A DNA stretch of 64,000 nucleotides from Wenzhouxiangellaceae bacterium (GTDB taxonomy: Bacteria > Pseudomonadota > Gammaproteobacteria > Xanthomonadales > Wenzhouxiangellaceae): NCBI GenBank assembly GCA_028289455.1, contig JANQPN010000043.1:120222-184221 (forward strand). Reading direction: 5' to 3'. The stretch's first letter is position 1. Every line of letters starts with the position of its first letter. The notes beneath the pieces were generated by a model. That model did not search any database. It worked only from the letters and a program-made list of their open reading frames with translations, and was not told the origin of the DNA. Positions 1-9,005 of the stretch are shown here, one piece after another. The translations under genes and the position numbers were made by a program.

Positions 1-1359
1 TCAGTTACTGAAGCCGATAAGCCCCCCAGTGCAATAGAAACCGAGCAGGCTCTGCTCGGTTGTCTGCTGCTCAATCCCCGCTGTTACGATCAGATTGCCG
101 ATAAGGTATCTCCAGAGGATTTCTACCGGCAGGATCATGCCGAAATCTACACTGCATTCATCGATCTCACCGAAAACAAGCAAAGCGGTGATGCGGTGAC
201 TGTGGCCGAATGGTTTCAGTCGCGTAATAAATCTGATGTGGTGGCAGGCGGCGCTTATCTGACCATGCTGGCCAACAGCGTGGCCAGCGCTGCCAATGTG
301 GTTGCCTATGCGGAGATCATCAGAGAAAAATCCGTATTGCGCCAGCTGATCGATATCGGCACTGAAATTGCCGGCGACGCCTACCGTCCGGATGGGCGTG
401 ATGCTGAAACCTTACTGGAAAAAGCCGAGCAGGAAATTTTCAAAATTGCCGAGCAGGGCACCCAGAGCCGCAGCAATTTTGTGCATGTCGAAAGCCTGCT
501 GAAAGATTCCTACAAGCTGATCGAAGAGCTCAGCAGCAAAACCGGTGACATTACCGGTGTAGCGACCGGCTTCACCGATCTGGACAACAAAACCTCGGGC
601 CTGCAGCCCTCAGACCTGATTATCATTGCCGGCCGCCCGGCCATGGGTAAAACCACGCTGGCCATGAACATTGCAGAAAGTGCAGCTATCCGGCATGAAG
701 TGCCGGTGGGCATATTCAGTATGGAAATGTCGTCGCAGCAGTTGGTGTTCAGAATGTTTTCATCGCTGGGCGCCATCAATCAGAAACGGCTGCGCACCGG
801 CAAACTGGAAGACACCGATTGGGATGGCCTCAACTCTGCCTTCCGGATGCTCAAACAAGCGCCAATTTATATTGATGAAACACCGGGCTTATCACCAGCG
901 CAGATTCGCGCACGCGCCCGGCGGATGAAGCGCGAACATGACATCGGTCTGGTGGTGATTGACTACCTGCAGCTGATGCAGGTGCCCAACAACAGGGAAA
1001 ACAGGGCTACAGAAATTGCCGAGATTTCCCGCGGGCTGAAATCACTGGCCAAAGAACTGAATGTGCCGGTAATAGCTTTATCCCAGCTCAACCGCGCTCT
1101 GGAGCAGCGGCCCAACAAGCGGCCGGTGATGGCGGATCTGCGTGAATCAGGTTCCATCGAGCAGGATGCCGATATTATTCTGTTCATTTACCGCGATGAG
1201 GTCTACAACCAGGACAGCCCTTCCAAGGGCATGGCGGAAGTGATTATCGGTAAGCACCGCAACGGCGCTACCGGCATGCTGGAGTTATTGTTCCAGGGTG
1301 AGTTCCTGCGCTTCCAGAATTACAGTCATGCCGATGATATTTACAGCAATATGCCCTAA
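1..1359 (+). CDS. dnaB: Replicative DNA helicase DnaB (5' end outside window)
   Basis: Hexameric 5'-3' helicase that unwinds DNA at the replication fork and recruits primase. The reading frame is open from base 1, so the gene begins upstream; about 452 codons are present and only some 10-15 residues should be missing. The N-terminal helical domain starts at PPSAIETEQALLGCLL near base 25. The RecA-like domain has Walker A GRPAMGKTT at about 631-657, the segment VVIDYLQLM near 950-980, the ALSQLNRALEQR motif, and the C-terminal DLRESGSIEQDAD segment typical of DnaB. No intein is present. alr follows after 48 bases, the usual gammaproteobacterial order. The GTG at 196 is an internal codon, not the start. 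Confidence 0.97.
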   Translation, partial: SVTEADKPPSAIETEQALLGCLLLNPRCYDQIADKVSPEDFYRQDHAEIYTAFIDLTENKQSGDAVTVAEWFQSRNKSDVVAGGAYLTMLANSVASAANVVAYAEIIREKSVLRQLIDIGTEIAGDAYRPDGRDAETLLEKAEQEIFKIAEQGTQSRSNFVHVESLLKDSYKLIEELSSKTGDITGVATGFTDLDNKTSGLQPSDLIIIAGRPAMGKTTLAMNIAESAAIRHEVPVGIFSMEMSSQQLVFRMFSSLGAINQKRLRTGKLEDTDWDGLNSAFRMLKQAPIYIDETPGLSPAQIRARARRMKREHDIGLVVIDYLQLMQVPNNRENRATEIAEISRGLKSLAKELNVPVIALSQLNRALEQRPNKRPVMADLRESGSIEQDADIILFIYRDEVYNQDSPSKGMAEVIIGKHRNGATGMLELLFQGEFLRFQNYSHADDIYSNMP

Positions 1360-1407
1360 TCCGGATGTTTCACTAGAACCTCTGGTTATTTTGTTCTCTA
1401 ACTACTT

Positions 1408-2475
1408 ATGAGCCGTTCCACCATCGCGCGCATCAATACCGGGGCGCTGCAGCATAATCTGCAGATCATGCGCCAACGTGCGCCTGATTCACGGGTAGCG
1501 GCTGTGGTTAAGGCCGACGGTTATGGACACGGACTGCTAACAGTAGCCAAGGCGTTGCAGCAGGCCGATATGCTGGCGGTGGCGACTGTAGAAGAGGGCG
1601 TGCAGATTCGTGAAATGGGTATCAGCGGTGATGTGCTGGTGCTGGAAGGCTTTCATGATCAGGAAGACATTTCCGCTGTTCAGCAGCATAAGCTATTGCC
1701 GGTGATGCACGCAGACCATCAGCTGAAGTTACTGAAAGACAATGCTGAGCTGAGCTTCAAACAAGTGTGGCTGAAGCTGGAAACCGGCATGAACCGCCTG
1801 GGTTTTCAAGCCCACAGGGCAGCGGAACTGCACCAATGGCTGCAGCATGGTTATACCGATCAGGTGGTACTGATGACTCACCTGGCCAATGCCGAGTTAC
1901 CGCATCCCAGTAATGCACAGCAGGTAGAGGTTTTCGATCAGGCAGTAGCCGGTTTGCCCGGGCCCCACAGCATATCCAATTCAGCGGCTGCCTGGGGCTT
2001 GCCGGAAACGCGCCGGGACTGGATACGGCCGGGCATTATCCTATACGGCATTTCCCCGTTTACTGATAAAACCGGTACCGAGCTGGGGCTTAAGCCGGCG
2101 ATGCATCTATGCAGTGAAATTATCGCTATACATGATTGCAAAGCGGGTGACTCACTGGGTTATGGATCGCGTTATCAATGTAGTAAAGACACGCGGATAG
2201 CCGTAGTGGCCATAGGCTATGGGGATGGGTATCCACGGCATATCAAAGATGGTGCACCGGTGTGGGTGGCCGGCCAGCAGGCCAAACTGGCAGGTATTCC
2301 GTCCATGGACATGCTCACGGTTGAATTGCCTGATGACAGCACCGCCGATATCGGTGATGAAGTGGAGCTGTGGGGCGAGCATATTCCGGTGGAACAGATT
2401 GCCGCTTTTGCCAATACGGTTGCTTATGAACTGGTCTGTCAGATAACCGGACGGGTCAAAAAGGATGTCGTCTGA
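1408..2475 (+). CDS. alr: Alanine racemase
   Basis: PLP-dependent enzyme interconverting L- and D-alanine for peptidoglycan synthesis. The 355-residue length is normal. The PLP lysine is K35 in VVKADGYGHG, and the second catalytic base is Y252 in SLGYGSRY, followed by the conserved GYGDGYPR. The segment HSISNSAAAWGLPE matches the substrate-loop region of the N-terminal TIM barrel. The gene follows dnaB, and its last 11 bases overlap the start of the downstream acetyltransferase gene, which suggests translational coupling. Whether this is the housekeeping alr or a catabolic dadX cannot be settled here, but the position after dnaB favours alr. Confidence 0.96.
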   Translation: MSRSTIARINTGALQHNLQIMRQRAPDSRVAAVVKADGYGHGLLTVAKALQQADMLAVATVEEGVQIREMGISGDVLVLEGFHDQEDISAVQQHKLLPVMHADHQLKLLKDNAELSFKQVWLKLETGMNRLGFQAHRAAELHQWLQHGYTDQVVLMTHLANAELPHPSNAQQVEVFDQAVAGLPGPHSISNSAAAWGLPETRRDWIRPGIILYGISPFTDKTGTELGLKPAMHLCSEIIAIHDCKAGDSLGYGSRYQCSKDTRIAVVAIGYGDGYPRHIKDGAPVWVAGQQAKLAGIPSMDMLTVELPDDSTADIGDEVELWGEHIPVEQIAAFANTVAYELVCQITGRVKKDVV

Positions 2476-2992
2476 ACAGCCTGGATCAACTGATATTTTG
2501 ATCCGTGACTGCCGCATGGACGAGGCAGCGGTTTTAAAGCAATTATTTTTTAATACCATCCGCGCGATCAACAGCCGTGACTATTCGGCCGAGCAGGTGG
2601 CTGCCTGGGCGCCGGACGATGTCTGTGATCAGCGCTGGATGGATAAAATCGCAAGCATAAAGCCGGTGGTTGCGGTGATAGGTGAGACCATTGTGGGTTA
2701 TACCGATTTACAGCCGGATGGTTATATCGATCATTTTTACACCCACCATGCCTGGCAGGGCCATGGTGTGGGTACTTGTATGCTGAATTACCTGAAAAAC
2801 CTGGCAACCCAGCTCGGTATCAATCGTCTGTATTCACATGTAAGCATCACCGCCAGACCGTTCTTCGAAAAACATGGATTTGAACTGGTCAGACAGCGCC
2901 GGCTTGAGACTCGAGGTCAAAGCTTAATCAACTATGAGCTGGCCTGCTTCTTAGGCGATATATCATATTTGCGCAGCAAACCGCGGAACTGA
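2465..2992 (+). CDS. GNAT family N-acetyltransferase
   Basis: Acetyl-CoA-dependent acyltransferase of the GNAT fold, substrate unknown. The protein has 175 residues. The acetyl-CoA loop is visible as HHAWQGHGVGTCMLNYL (Q/R-x-x-G-x-G/A type), followed by the strand YSHVSITARPFFEKHGFELVRQR, which is the usual beta6-alpha4 end of the fold. The ATG overlaps the end of alr by 11 bases. The last 61 bases overlap the 3' end of pspF on the opposite strand, so the two genes are convergent and overlapping, with no room for a terminator between them. Family assignment is firm; substrate is not inferable. Confidence 0.85.
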   Translation: MSSEQPGSTDILIRDCRMDEAAVLKQLFFNTIRAINSRDYSAEQVAAWAPDDVCDQRWMDKIASIKPVVAVIGETIVGYTDLQPDGYIDHFYTHHAWQGHGVGTCMLNYLKNLATQLGINRLYSHVSITARPFFEKHGFELVRQRRLETRGQSLINYELACFLGDISYLRSKPRN

Positions 2993-3957
2993 TGATAGCT
3001 CAACCCCAGCAGTTTGGCCGCTTCATTCTGATGGTAGCGGGCTTCAGCCAGTGCCTGTTCAATTCGCTTGATTTCATGTGCCTGCACTTCGGCCTGCAGA
3101 TCTATCGGCCAGTCTGAGGGAACCTCGGTTGAACCGGTGTTGGACACAGCTTCCTGCTGCTGCAGCTCGGCTTCAGGTCTCCAGGGTGAAACAAATGGAT
3201 CAAACTCGATTTCATTGATGGGGTCTTCCGGGCTTTGCATCCGGTAGACAGAGCGCTCAATCACGTTTTTCAGCTCGCGGATATTGCCGGGCCAGGCGTA
3301 TTCCAGTAACTGCTGCTCCACTTCGTTGGTGAAGCCCGGAAACAGATCACGACCCAGCTCGCTGGACATCTTGACGGCGAAATGGTCGGCCAGCTGCAGG
3401 ATGTCCTCGCGTCTTGCGCGCAGCGGCGGCAGGGTGATCACATCAAAAGCCAGACGGTCGAGCAGATCGGCCCGGAACAGCCCCTGTTTGACCAGCGAAG
3501 GCAAATCCTGGTTGGTGGCGGCGATTACCCTTACATCCACCTGCACGGGGCGTGAACCCCCGATTCGTTCAAAATTGCCGTATTCAATCACCCGCAGCAG
3601 CTTTTCCTGCACCGTCATCGGCGCATTGGATAATTCGTCCAGAAACAGACTGCCATGATTGGCCTGCTCAAAGCGGCCGCGGCGCATTTTCTGTGCCCCG
3701 GTGAAGGCCCCGGCCTCATGGCCGAACAGTTCTGATTCCAGCAGGCTTTCCGGCAACGCGGCACAGTCCATTTTGATAAAGGCCTGGTCCCAACGGGGCG
3801 ATAGAAAGTGCAGGCGCTCGGCTATCAGTTCTTTGCCGGTGCCGCGCTCACCAATCACCAGCGCACTGCGATTCAGCAGTGCCAGCTGCGATGTTTGCTC
3901 CAGAACCGCCAAAAAAGCCGGTGAAGAGCCGATAAATTCTTGCTTGGGGCGAACCAT
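2932..3957 (-). CDS. pspF: PspF-like sigma-54 enhancer-binding protein
   Basis: AAA+ activator of sigma-54 RNA polymerase, best matched to PspF, the activator of the phage shock response. It has 341 residues and no N-terminal sensory domain, as in PspF. Walker A is GERGTGKE (about 36-43), the sigma-54 contact loop GAFTGA is at 83-88, Walker B is SLFLDE (about 103-108), and a Fis-type helix-turn-helix closes the protein (NEAAKLLGLSYHQFRGLLRKYDI). In enterics PspF is encoded divergently from pspABC. Here the divergent neighbour is radA, only 30 bases away, and no pspA, pspB or pspC is in the window. Its targets must lie elsewhere, or it serves a different regulon. Confidence 0.85.
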   Translation of the reverse strand: MVRPKQEFIGSSPAFLAVLEQTSQLALLNRSALVIGERGTGKELIAERLHFLSPRWDQAFIKMDCAALPESLLESELFGHEAGAFTGAQKMRRGRFEQANHGSLFLDELSNAPMTVQEKLLRVIEYGNFERIGGSRPVQVDVRVIAATNQDLPSLVKQGLFRADLLDRLAFDVITLPPLRARREDILQLADHFAVKMSSELGRDLFPGFTNEVEQQLLEYAWPGNIRELKNVIERSVYRMQSPEDPINEIEFDPFVSPWRPEAELQQQEAVSNTGSTEVPSDWPIDLQAEVQAHEIKRIEQALAEARYHQNEAAKLLGLSYHQFRGLLRKYDISPKKQASS

Positions 3958-3987
3958 ATTCTGTATAGGATATGCGACAATTCAGAA

Positions 3988-5349
3988 ATGGCAAAAGCTA
4001 AGACTCAATTTGTCTGCACCGAATGCGGCGCAGACTTCCCCAAATGGGCCGGCCAATGTACTGAATGCAAAGCCTGGAATACCCTGCAGGAAATCCGCAT
4101 AGCGGGTAAGACAACTGCCCGCAATACTGGCTTTGCCGGCGCTGGAGGGGCCGAAATTGTACAGTTGGATCAGGTCAGTATGGACAGCCAGCCGCGCCAG
4201 CAGACCGGCCTGGGTGAGCTGGACAGGGTGTTGGGCGGTGGCCTGGTGCCGGGCTCGGTCACTTTGATTGGGGGTGATCCCGGCATCGGCAAATCGACCC
4301 TGCTGATTCAGGTATTGGCTTCCATGTCTGCGCAGCAGACCTGCCTGTATGTGACCGGTGAAGAATCGGCGCAACAGGTGGCCATGCGCGCCAGACGCCT
4401 GCAACTGCCGGTAGAGAAGCTGAACTGCCTGACGGAAACCTCGGCGGAACAGATCATCAACAAAGCCACCACCAGCAAACCCAGCCTGCTGGTGGTTGAT
4501 TCTATCCAGACGATTTACAGCGAAGCCCTGCAGTCAGCCCCGGGCAGTGTATCGCAGGTACGCGATGCCAGCGCCCAGCTGGTGCGGTTTGCCAAGCAGA
4601 CCGGCTGTGCAGTGTTCCTGGTGGGGCATGTCACCAAAGAAGGCCATCTGGCTGGCCCCAGGGTACTGGAGCATATGGTTGATACGGTGCTGTATTTCGA
4701 AAGCGACAGCGGCAGCCGATTCCGCGTGATCCGGGCCATCAAGAACCGTTTTGGTGCGGTTAATGAGCTGGGTGTGTTTGCCATGACCGACAGCGGCCTG
4801 CGTGAGGTCAGCAATCCCTCGGCAATGTTTCTGGCGCAGCGTGAGGCGGCGGTGCCGGGTAGCTGTGTGCTGGTGACCCGCGAAGGTACCCGGCCATTGC
4901 TGGTGGAGGTCCAGGCGCTGGTGGATACCAGCTCCATGGGGCACCCGCGCCGGGTGGCGGTGGGTGTGGATGCACAGCGCATCAATATGCTGCTGGCGGT
5001 ATTGCACCGGCACGCGGGAATCGCTGTGCATGATCAGGATGTGTATGTGAATGTGGTCGGCGGGCTCAGGATTACTGAAACTGCCAGTGATCTGGCGGTG
5101 GTGCTGGCAATATTATCGAGCCTGCGCAACCGGGCTTTACCGGACGATTTTGTGGCGTTTGGTGAAATCGGCCTGTCCGGCGAACTGAGGCCGGTTCCGA
5201 ACGGCGAAGAACGGGTTAAGGCAGCGCTGGGACAAGGCTTCAGCCGCGTACTGCTGCCCAAAGCCAATCAAAGGGGCTTGAAAGCCTCCGGGCAGAGTCG
5301 CTTGCTGGGCGCTGGCAGCCTGCAGCAGGCGCTGGATTGTTTGGATTAG
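3988..5349 (+). CDS. radA: DNA repair protein RadA
   Basis: RecA-like ATPase that promotes branch migration during recombination repair. The N-terminal zinc finger is CTECGADFPKWAGQCTEC, followed by Walker A GGDPGIGKST, the RadA-specific KNRFG motif (AIKNRFGAVNELGVF), and a C-terminal Lon-like domain (VGGLRITETASDLAVVLAILSS). I chose ATG 3988 (MAKAKTQFVC, 453 aa) because family members begin just before the zinc finger. An in-frame start at 3940 would add 16 residues unlike the family and would run into pspF. The permease gene follows after 10 bases and may be co-transcribed. Confidence 0.95.
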   Translation: MAKAKTQFVCTECGADFPKWAGQCTECKAWNTLQEIRIAGKTTARNTGFAGAGGAEIVQLDQVSMDSQPRQQTGLGELDRVLGGGLVPGSVTLIGGDPGIGKSTLLIQVLASMSAQQTCLYVTGEESAQQVAMRARRLQLPVEKLNCLTETSAEQIINKATTSKPSLLVVDSIQTIYSEALQSAPGSVSQVRDASAQLVRFAKQTGCAVFLVGHVTKEGHLAGPRVLEHMVDTVLYFESDSGSRFRVIRAIKNRFGAVNELGVFAMTDSGLREVSNPSAMFLAQREAAVPGSCVLVTREGTRPLLVEVQALVDTSSMGHPRRVAVGVDAQRINMLLAVLHRHAGIAVHDQDVYVNVVGGLRITETASDLAVVLAILSSLRNRALPDDFVAFGEIGLSGELRPVPNGEERVKAALGQGFSRVLLPKANQRGLKASGQSRLLGAGSLQQALDCLD

Positions 5350-5359
5350 GATAACAACA

Positions 5360-6631
5360 ATGAGTGAATCAACAAGCACTTTTAAACGCGTAGTCACGCG
5401 CTGGCAGCTGGTGGGCCTGGCGATTAATGATGTGGTCGGTAGCGGGATTTATCTGTTGCCGGCAGCGGCGGCAGCCCTGCTGGGCTGGGCGAGTTTGTGG
5501 GCGGTGCTGGTGGCCGGCCTGGCGGTTGGACTGCTGGTGTTGTGTTATGCGCAGGCTTCCAGTTATTTTGACCAGCCGGGGGGCAGCTATCTATACGCGC
5601 GTGAGGCGTTTGGTTCGTTTATCGGGTTTGAGTGTGGCTGGATGACCTGGCTGACTCGAATTGCGTCCGCAGCGGCGCTGAGCAACGGCCTGGCGCTTGC
5701 ATTTGCCCATTTCTGGCCGTTTGCCGGGACCATGCCGGGCAAGGTTTTGATTATTGTGCTGTCGCTGGCGGCGTTGACCTGGATTAATGTGATCGGCGTT
5801 AAGGCTGCGGCTAAAACTGGTGTGGCATTTGTGCTGGTGAAACTGCTGCCGTTGGTGGCCTTCATTATGATCGGCCTGTTTTATGTGGATTGGGCAGCGG
5901 TTGAGGTTGACGGGTTGCCATCGCTGGACGGTCTGGGTGAGGCGGCGTTGCTGTTGCTGTTTGCCTATGCCGGGTTTGAGAATACGCCGGCGGCTGCCGG
6001 TGAGTATAAGAACCCACAGAGGGATGTGCCTTTTGCTCTGATTGCGATGATTGTCAGCATTACGCTGATTTATACGCTGGTGCAGCTGGTGGCGCTGGGT
6101 ACTTTGCCGGGGCTGGCTGAGTCCGGTTCGCCGTTGGCGGAAGCTGCCGGGTCGTTTGCCGGTAATTGGGCGGCGTTGCTGTTGACAGTGGGTGCAGCGA
6201 TTTCGATTATGGGCACCAATAACAACACCATGCTGTTTGGCCCCCGGTATGTTTATGCACTGTCGGTGGATGGTTTTGGCCCGCAGGCGTTGTCGCGGGT
6301 GCATCCGCGATTTCGGACGCCGGCCGTGGCGATTGTGACGCAGGGTGCTATTGCGCTGGCATTGGCGCTGTCGGGTACCTTTGTGCAGTTGGCATTGCTC
6401 TCGATTGTGGCGCGGTTGACCACGTATTTCACCACTACCGGGGCGCTGCTGATATTACAGCGGCGTTATGCGGACAAGCCGGATGCTTTGAAATTGCCGG
6501 GCGGGGCGTTGATTCCGGTGTTGGCGTTGTTGTTGTCTTTGGGGTTGCTGGCCAGTGCGACTTGGCAGAATTTGCTGGCGGCGGCAGCGGCATTGGTGGT
6601 CGGAGCGGTTATATATTTGTTTCGAAGGTAA
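5360..6631 (+). CDS. APC family amino acid permease
   Basis: Polytopic inner-membrane transporter of the amino acid-polyamine-organocation superfamily. It has 423 residues and about 12 hydrophobic segments. The first helix carries the APC substrate-backbone motif VVGSGIYLLPAAAAA, and the region near residue 200 has LLFAYAGFENTPAAAGEYKNPQRDVP, matching the helix 6 and loop consensus of the family. It starts 10 bases after radA. Substrate cannot be assigned; the closest general type is an amino acid/polyamine antiporter or importer. The gene marks the end of the conserved block. Base composition drops sharply immediately downstream. Confidence 0.85.
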   Translation: MSESTSTFKRVVTRWQLVGLAINDVVGSGIYLLPAAAAALLGWASLWAVLVAGLAVGLLVLCYAQASSYFDQPGGSYLYAREAFGSFIGFECGWMTWLTRIASAAALSNGLALAFAHFWPFAGTMPGKVLIIVLSLAALTWINVIGVKAAAKTGVAFVLVKLLPLVAFIMIGLFYVDWAAVEVDGLPSLDGLGEAALLLLFAYAGFENTPAAAGEYKNPQRDVPFALIAMIVSITLIYTLVQLVALGTLPGLAESGSPLAEAAGSFAGNWAALLLTVGAAISIMGTNNNTMLFGPRYVYALSVDGFGPQALSRVHPRFRTPAVAIVTQGAIALALALSGTFVQLALLSIVARLTTYFTTTGALLILQRRYADKPDALKLPGGALIPVLALLLSLGLLASATWQNLLAAAAALVVGAVIYLFRR

Positions 6632-6718
6632 CTTGTGAGGGCTTGGCGTATAGTTTGGTTGATATATATTGATGCGGGTCAGATTAAACTGAGCTAAATT
6701 TATTAATCTTAATTAATC

Positions 6719-7291
6719 ATGGACATAGATAAGCTGCTTAATAACCGATGGTCTGAACGGAACCGCGATCTTAATGAGAAAATTCTCAAATCTCAGGAAG
6801 AAATGAGTAAGCGTGGATTGCTACAATCCACCCTTGCAGTGAAATCACTTCACGATATATTCGCCGATGAATTTTCATCAAGTCGACAAGTAATCGTAAG
6901 GGCAATAATTGATTCCCGCCAATTAGGTCCAGCAGGTATTGACCGAAAGGCTCATGAGAGTTGGGCTATTGATCAACTCCGACAGAGGCAAAAATATTTA
7001 GATAGCTATTTCAGAGAGAGAGTGGGAATATCAGCAGACGCACTTCAAAATCGTTCCATGATAGCGCCATTTATGAATGTTGCTCAATACTTAGAGCCTG
7101 CAGAACAAGAGCTGTGTATTGAAGTAAACTGGGCTATCGATGAATTCGAGAGCTCTTTAGGAGCAACATCCTATGATCGGGTAATCAACTACATCAAGAA
7201 CCAAAGAATCGGAGTGGTTTTGATAGTTTCATTTGGTTTAATTATGGCCATCTTTGGGTTGTTTTCTGCTATTCAAGATATTGTAGGATGA
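6719..7291 (+). CDS. Unknown protein with one C-terminal membrane helix
   Basis: I do not recognise this 190-residue protein. It is soluble, charged and helical for about 160 residues (heptad-like stretches around LNEKILKSQEEMSKRGLLQSTLAVKSL and RQRQKYLDSYFRERVG). It then has a single hydrophobic helix, GVVLIVSFGLIMAIFGLFSAI, ending a few residues before the C-terminus, so it is a candidate tail-anchored protein with its bulk in the cytoplasm. There is no signal peptide. The DNA is AT-rich compared with the upstream permease gene, and the gene stands alone, with 87 bases before it and about 240 after it. This suggests recent acquisition. No function is inferred. Confidence 0.65.
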   Translation: MDIDKLLNNRWSERNRDLNEKILKSQEEMSKRGLLQSTLAVKSLHDIFADEFSSSRQVIVRAIIDSRQLGPAGIDRKAHESWAIDQLRQRQKYLDSYFRERVGISADALQNRSMIAPFMNVAQYLEPAEQELCIEVNWAIDEFESSLGATSYDRVINYIKNQRIGVVLIVSFGLIMAIFGLFSAIQDIVG

Positions 7292-7529
7292 ATGGGCTGA
7301 AGCAGTGAAAATATTTGGTATTTACCTATCTGTATTGTTCGCATAGCTTAATGCTAGATGCTCTCTAAAATAAAACAGTTATACGTAGTATTTTATTTTT
7401 CATAGCAAAGTTTTGGAAAGACATATATTCAGCTAAATTTTGCTAAAGTATGAGTATTCTGAAATCGAATATGCTTTTCATAAGGTTATCATAACTTTAT
7501 TCCAATTTAATGTAAAAGGGAGTTGGGTT

Positions 7530-8510
7530 ATGAAGATGTTCAGGATATTTATAGTGGCTGTTTTTTTTATTATTTCAGAATATGCAATATCACAAGATAG
7601 ATGCAATGACTTGCTCAAAGCGGGAATTTATGATTTTAATAATGTTAGCAATAGTAGTGTTTCAATTAAGTCTTATATTGATTATACGTATAATCTATTT
7701 GACTCATGGCGTTCTGATAAGAGTAGCACGAACATAGTTGATGACAGCTTTTCATTTTCCATTTCTGATAAAATGGTTAATGATCTTAGGTCTGAATCTA
7801 TTAGTTATAAACTAGGGAATACACTAAATCAGGAAAGCTTAATTCAAAATATCAAAACAATAAACTCTGCTGCTATTAAGGCATGGCAAAACTGTATGGC
7901 ATGGGGTGGGGGAGTAAAGGTTAGCCATATTAGGGTCAGTGATGTCCATATAACAATTGAATTTCAATATACTATAAATAGTCCTGGGATGCCTTTGCAA
8001 ACGAAAATTACAGTCAATCCTAGAAATGCTACTTGTAGATTCAAAGAAAATGACTTTACAGCCAGTAGTGAGGTTATATTGAAGCCTGGGAGAAGCGCTG
8101 TAAGTTGTGATAGAAGTGATGGCTTTGACGATGCTCATGTATTAATAAATGGGGATTATCTGAGTAGTGGTGCACAGGGACTTGATATCTCATTGAGTAA
8201 AATCCCTGAACTAGATTTTAAGCATAGAATGCACACAGCTAATATTAGGCTCACTGCTCCTAGGCAAGAAAAGCAAGTTTGTGTGAGCGTTGATGGTCCT
8301 GGTTGGGAGTTTGACCCTGATCAAACTTCATTTAATATTATTGATAACAGTGATCACAGAAATGCTTGGAGGCTGACTCACAGCGAAAATAATCTCACTG
8401 CTTGCGCGCAAGCTTCAACTCCATATGGCTATGTGATCGATGGAAACCTTATTGCTCATGCATATAAATTATGTGTTGCTGGGGATGAAAGTCTACCGGG
8501 ATGTGAGTAG
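7530..8510 (+). CDS. Unknown exported protein, cysteine-containing
   Basis: Family not recognised. I start it at ATG 7530, preceded by a good ribosome-binding site (AAAAGGGAG around 7515-7523). This gives 326 residues beginning with a clear signal peptide, MKMFRIFIVAVFFIISEYAISQ, probably cut before DRCND. An in-frame ATG at 7440 would bury the signal peptide. The mature protein has scattered cysteines (RCND, NCMAW, ATCRF, VSCDRSDG, QVCVSV, TACAQ, KLCVA, PGCE), suggesting periplasmic disulfides. The C-terminal half reads as beta-strand-rich. The gene is strongly AT-rich and flanked by long noncoding stretches, as expected of an acquired gene. Confidence 0.7.
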   Translation: MKMFRIFIVAVFFIISEYAISQDRCNDLLKAGIYDFNNVSNSSVSIKSYIDYTYNLFDSWRSDKSSTNIVDDSFSFSISDKMVNDLRSESISYKLGNTLNQESLIQNIKTINSAAIKAWQNCMAWGGGVKVSHIRVSDVHITIEFQYTINSPGMPLQTKITVNPRNATCRFKENDFTASSEVILKPGRSAVSCDRSDGFDDAHVLINGDYLSSGAQGLDISLSKIPELDFKHRMHTANIRLTAPRQEKQVCVSVDGPGWEFDPDQTSFNIIDNSDHRNAWRLTHSENNLTACAQASTPYGYVIDGNLIAHAYKLCVAGDESLPGCE

Positions 8511-9005
8511 TTAGAATTTTAATAAAAGTCATTATTTATGATATTTTAGATGTTTATGCAAGGAGAATAGAATTAAAACTAACAAGTAGGGTTCAATGGA
8601 TATTTAGAAATAAGTTACTGAATTTAGCTCCCCTTTTTATTTCGGGGAGAATAAAATAAATAGGATACTGAGATCTCGGATCGTTGCTTTGAGCATGCGG
8701 TTCACGTACAGGTTAGTATATGATTTAAACGGCATGGTCATAAGTGCTATGTAGAATTGGGCAACCTCTATGTATGGCTAGCTGCTTTCTGCTAGTGAAA
8801 TTATTAATTGCTTGTGGCTTTTTTGTGCTGGGTGATGATTGGCTTTCGCAGTGCATATTTACATGTTGTATGGTTAACCAAGTGGTTAAAGCAAAATATC
8901 ATTAAATTTCGATGTTTAAGCTGTTATACATATGGCATTAGCTATAACTTCAACTGTGTGCGTTAGATGTTTTCTTAGGGTTGGTGATAATATAATCTAT
9001 ACCAA
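8511..9005. other. 495-base AT-rich intergenic stretch without a supported gene
   Basis: No ORF of convincing length or start context was found on either strand. The longest candidate starts near 8835 and is 43 codons with no ribosome-binding site, so it is not called. An imperfect hairpin, CTCCCC with GGGGAG, lies at 8628-8649 but lacks a T-run. A TATAAT box at 8991-8996 probably belongs to the araC-type gene at 9006. Otherwise nothing is seen. Confidence 0.5.
8991..8996 (+). promoter_or_regulatory. Candidate -10 box of the short AraC-type gene
   Basis: Perfect TATAAT whose end lies 9 bases before ATG 9006. No good -35 hexamer is evident 16-18 bases upstream. If it is used, the transcript would begin almost at the start codon, giving a nearly leaderless mRNA. 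This fits the absence of a ribosome-binding site. Confidence 0.35.

Noticed and set aside
5591..6304. 237-codon minus-strand ORF opposite the APC permease
   Set aside because: Composition is basic and low-complexity (Q, R, H rich), as expected from the reverse of a hydrophobic membrane gene.
8628..8649. Intrinsic terminator after the 326-residue exported protein
   Set aside because: The stem is only 6 bp with a long loop and has no T-run.
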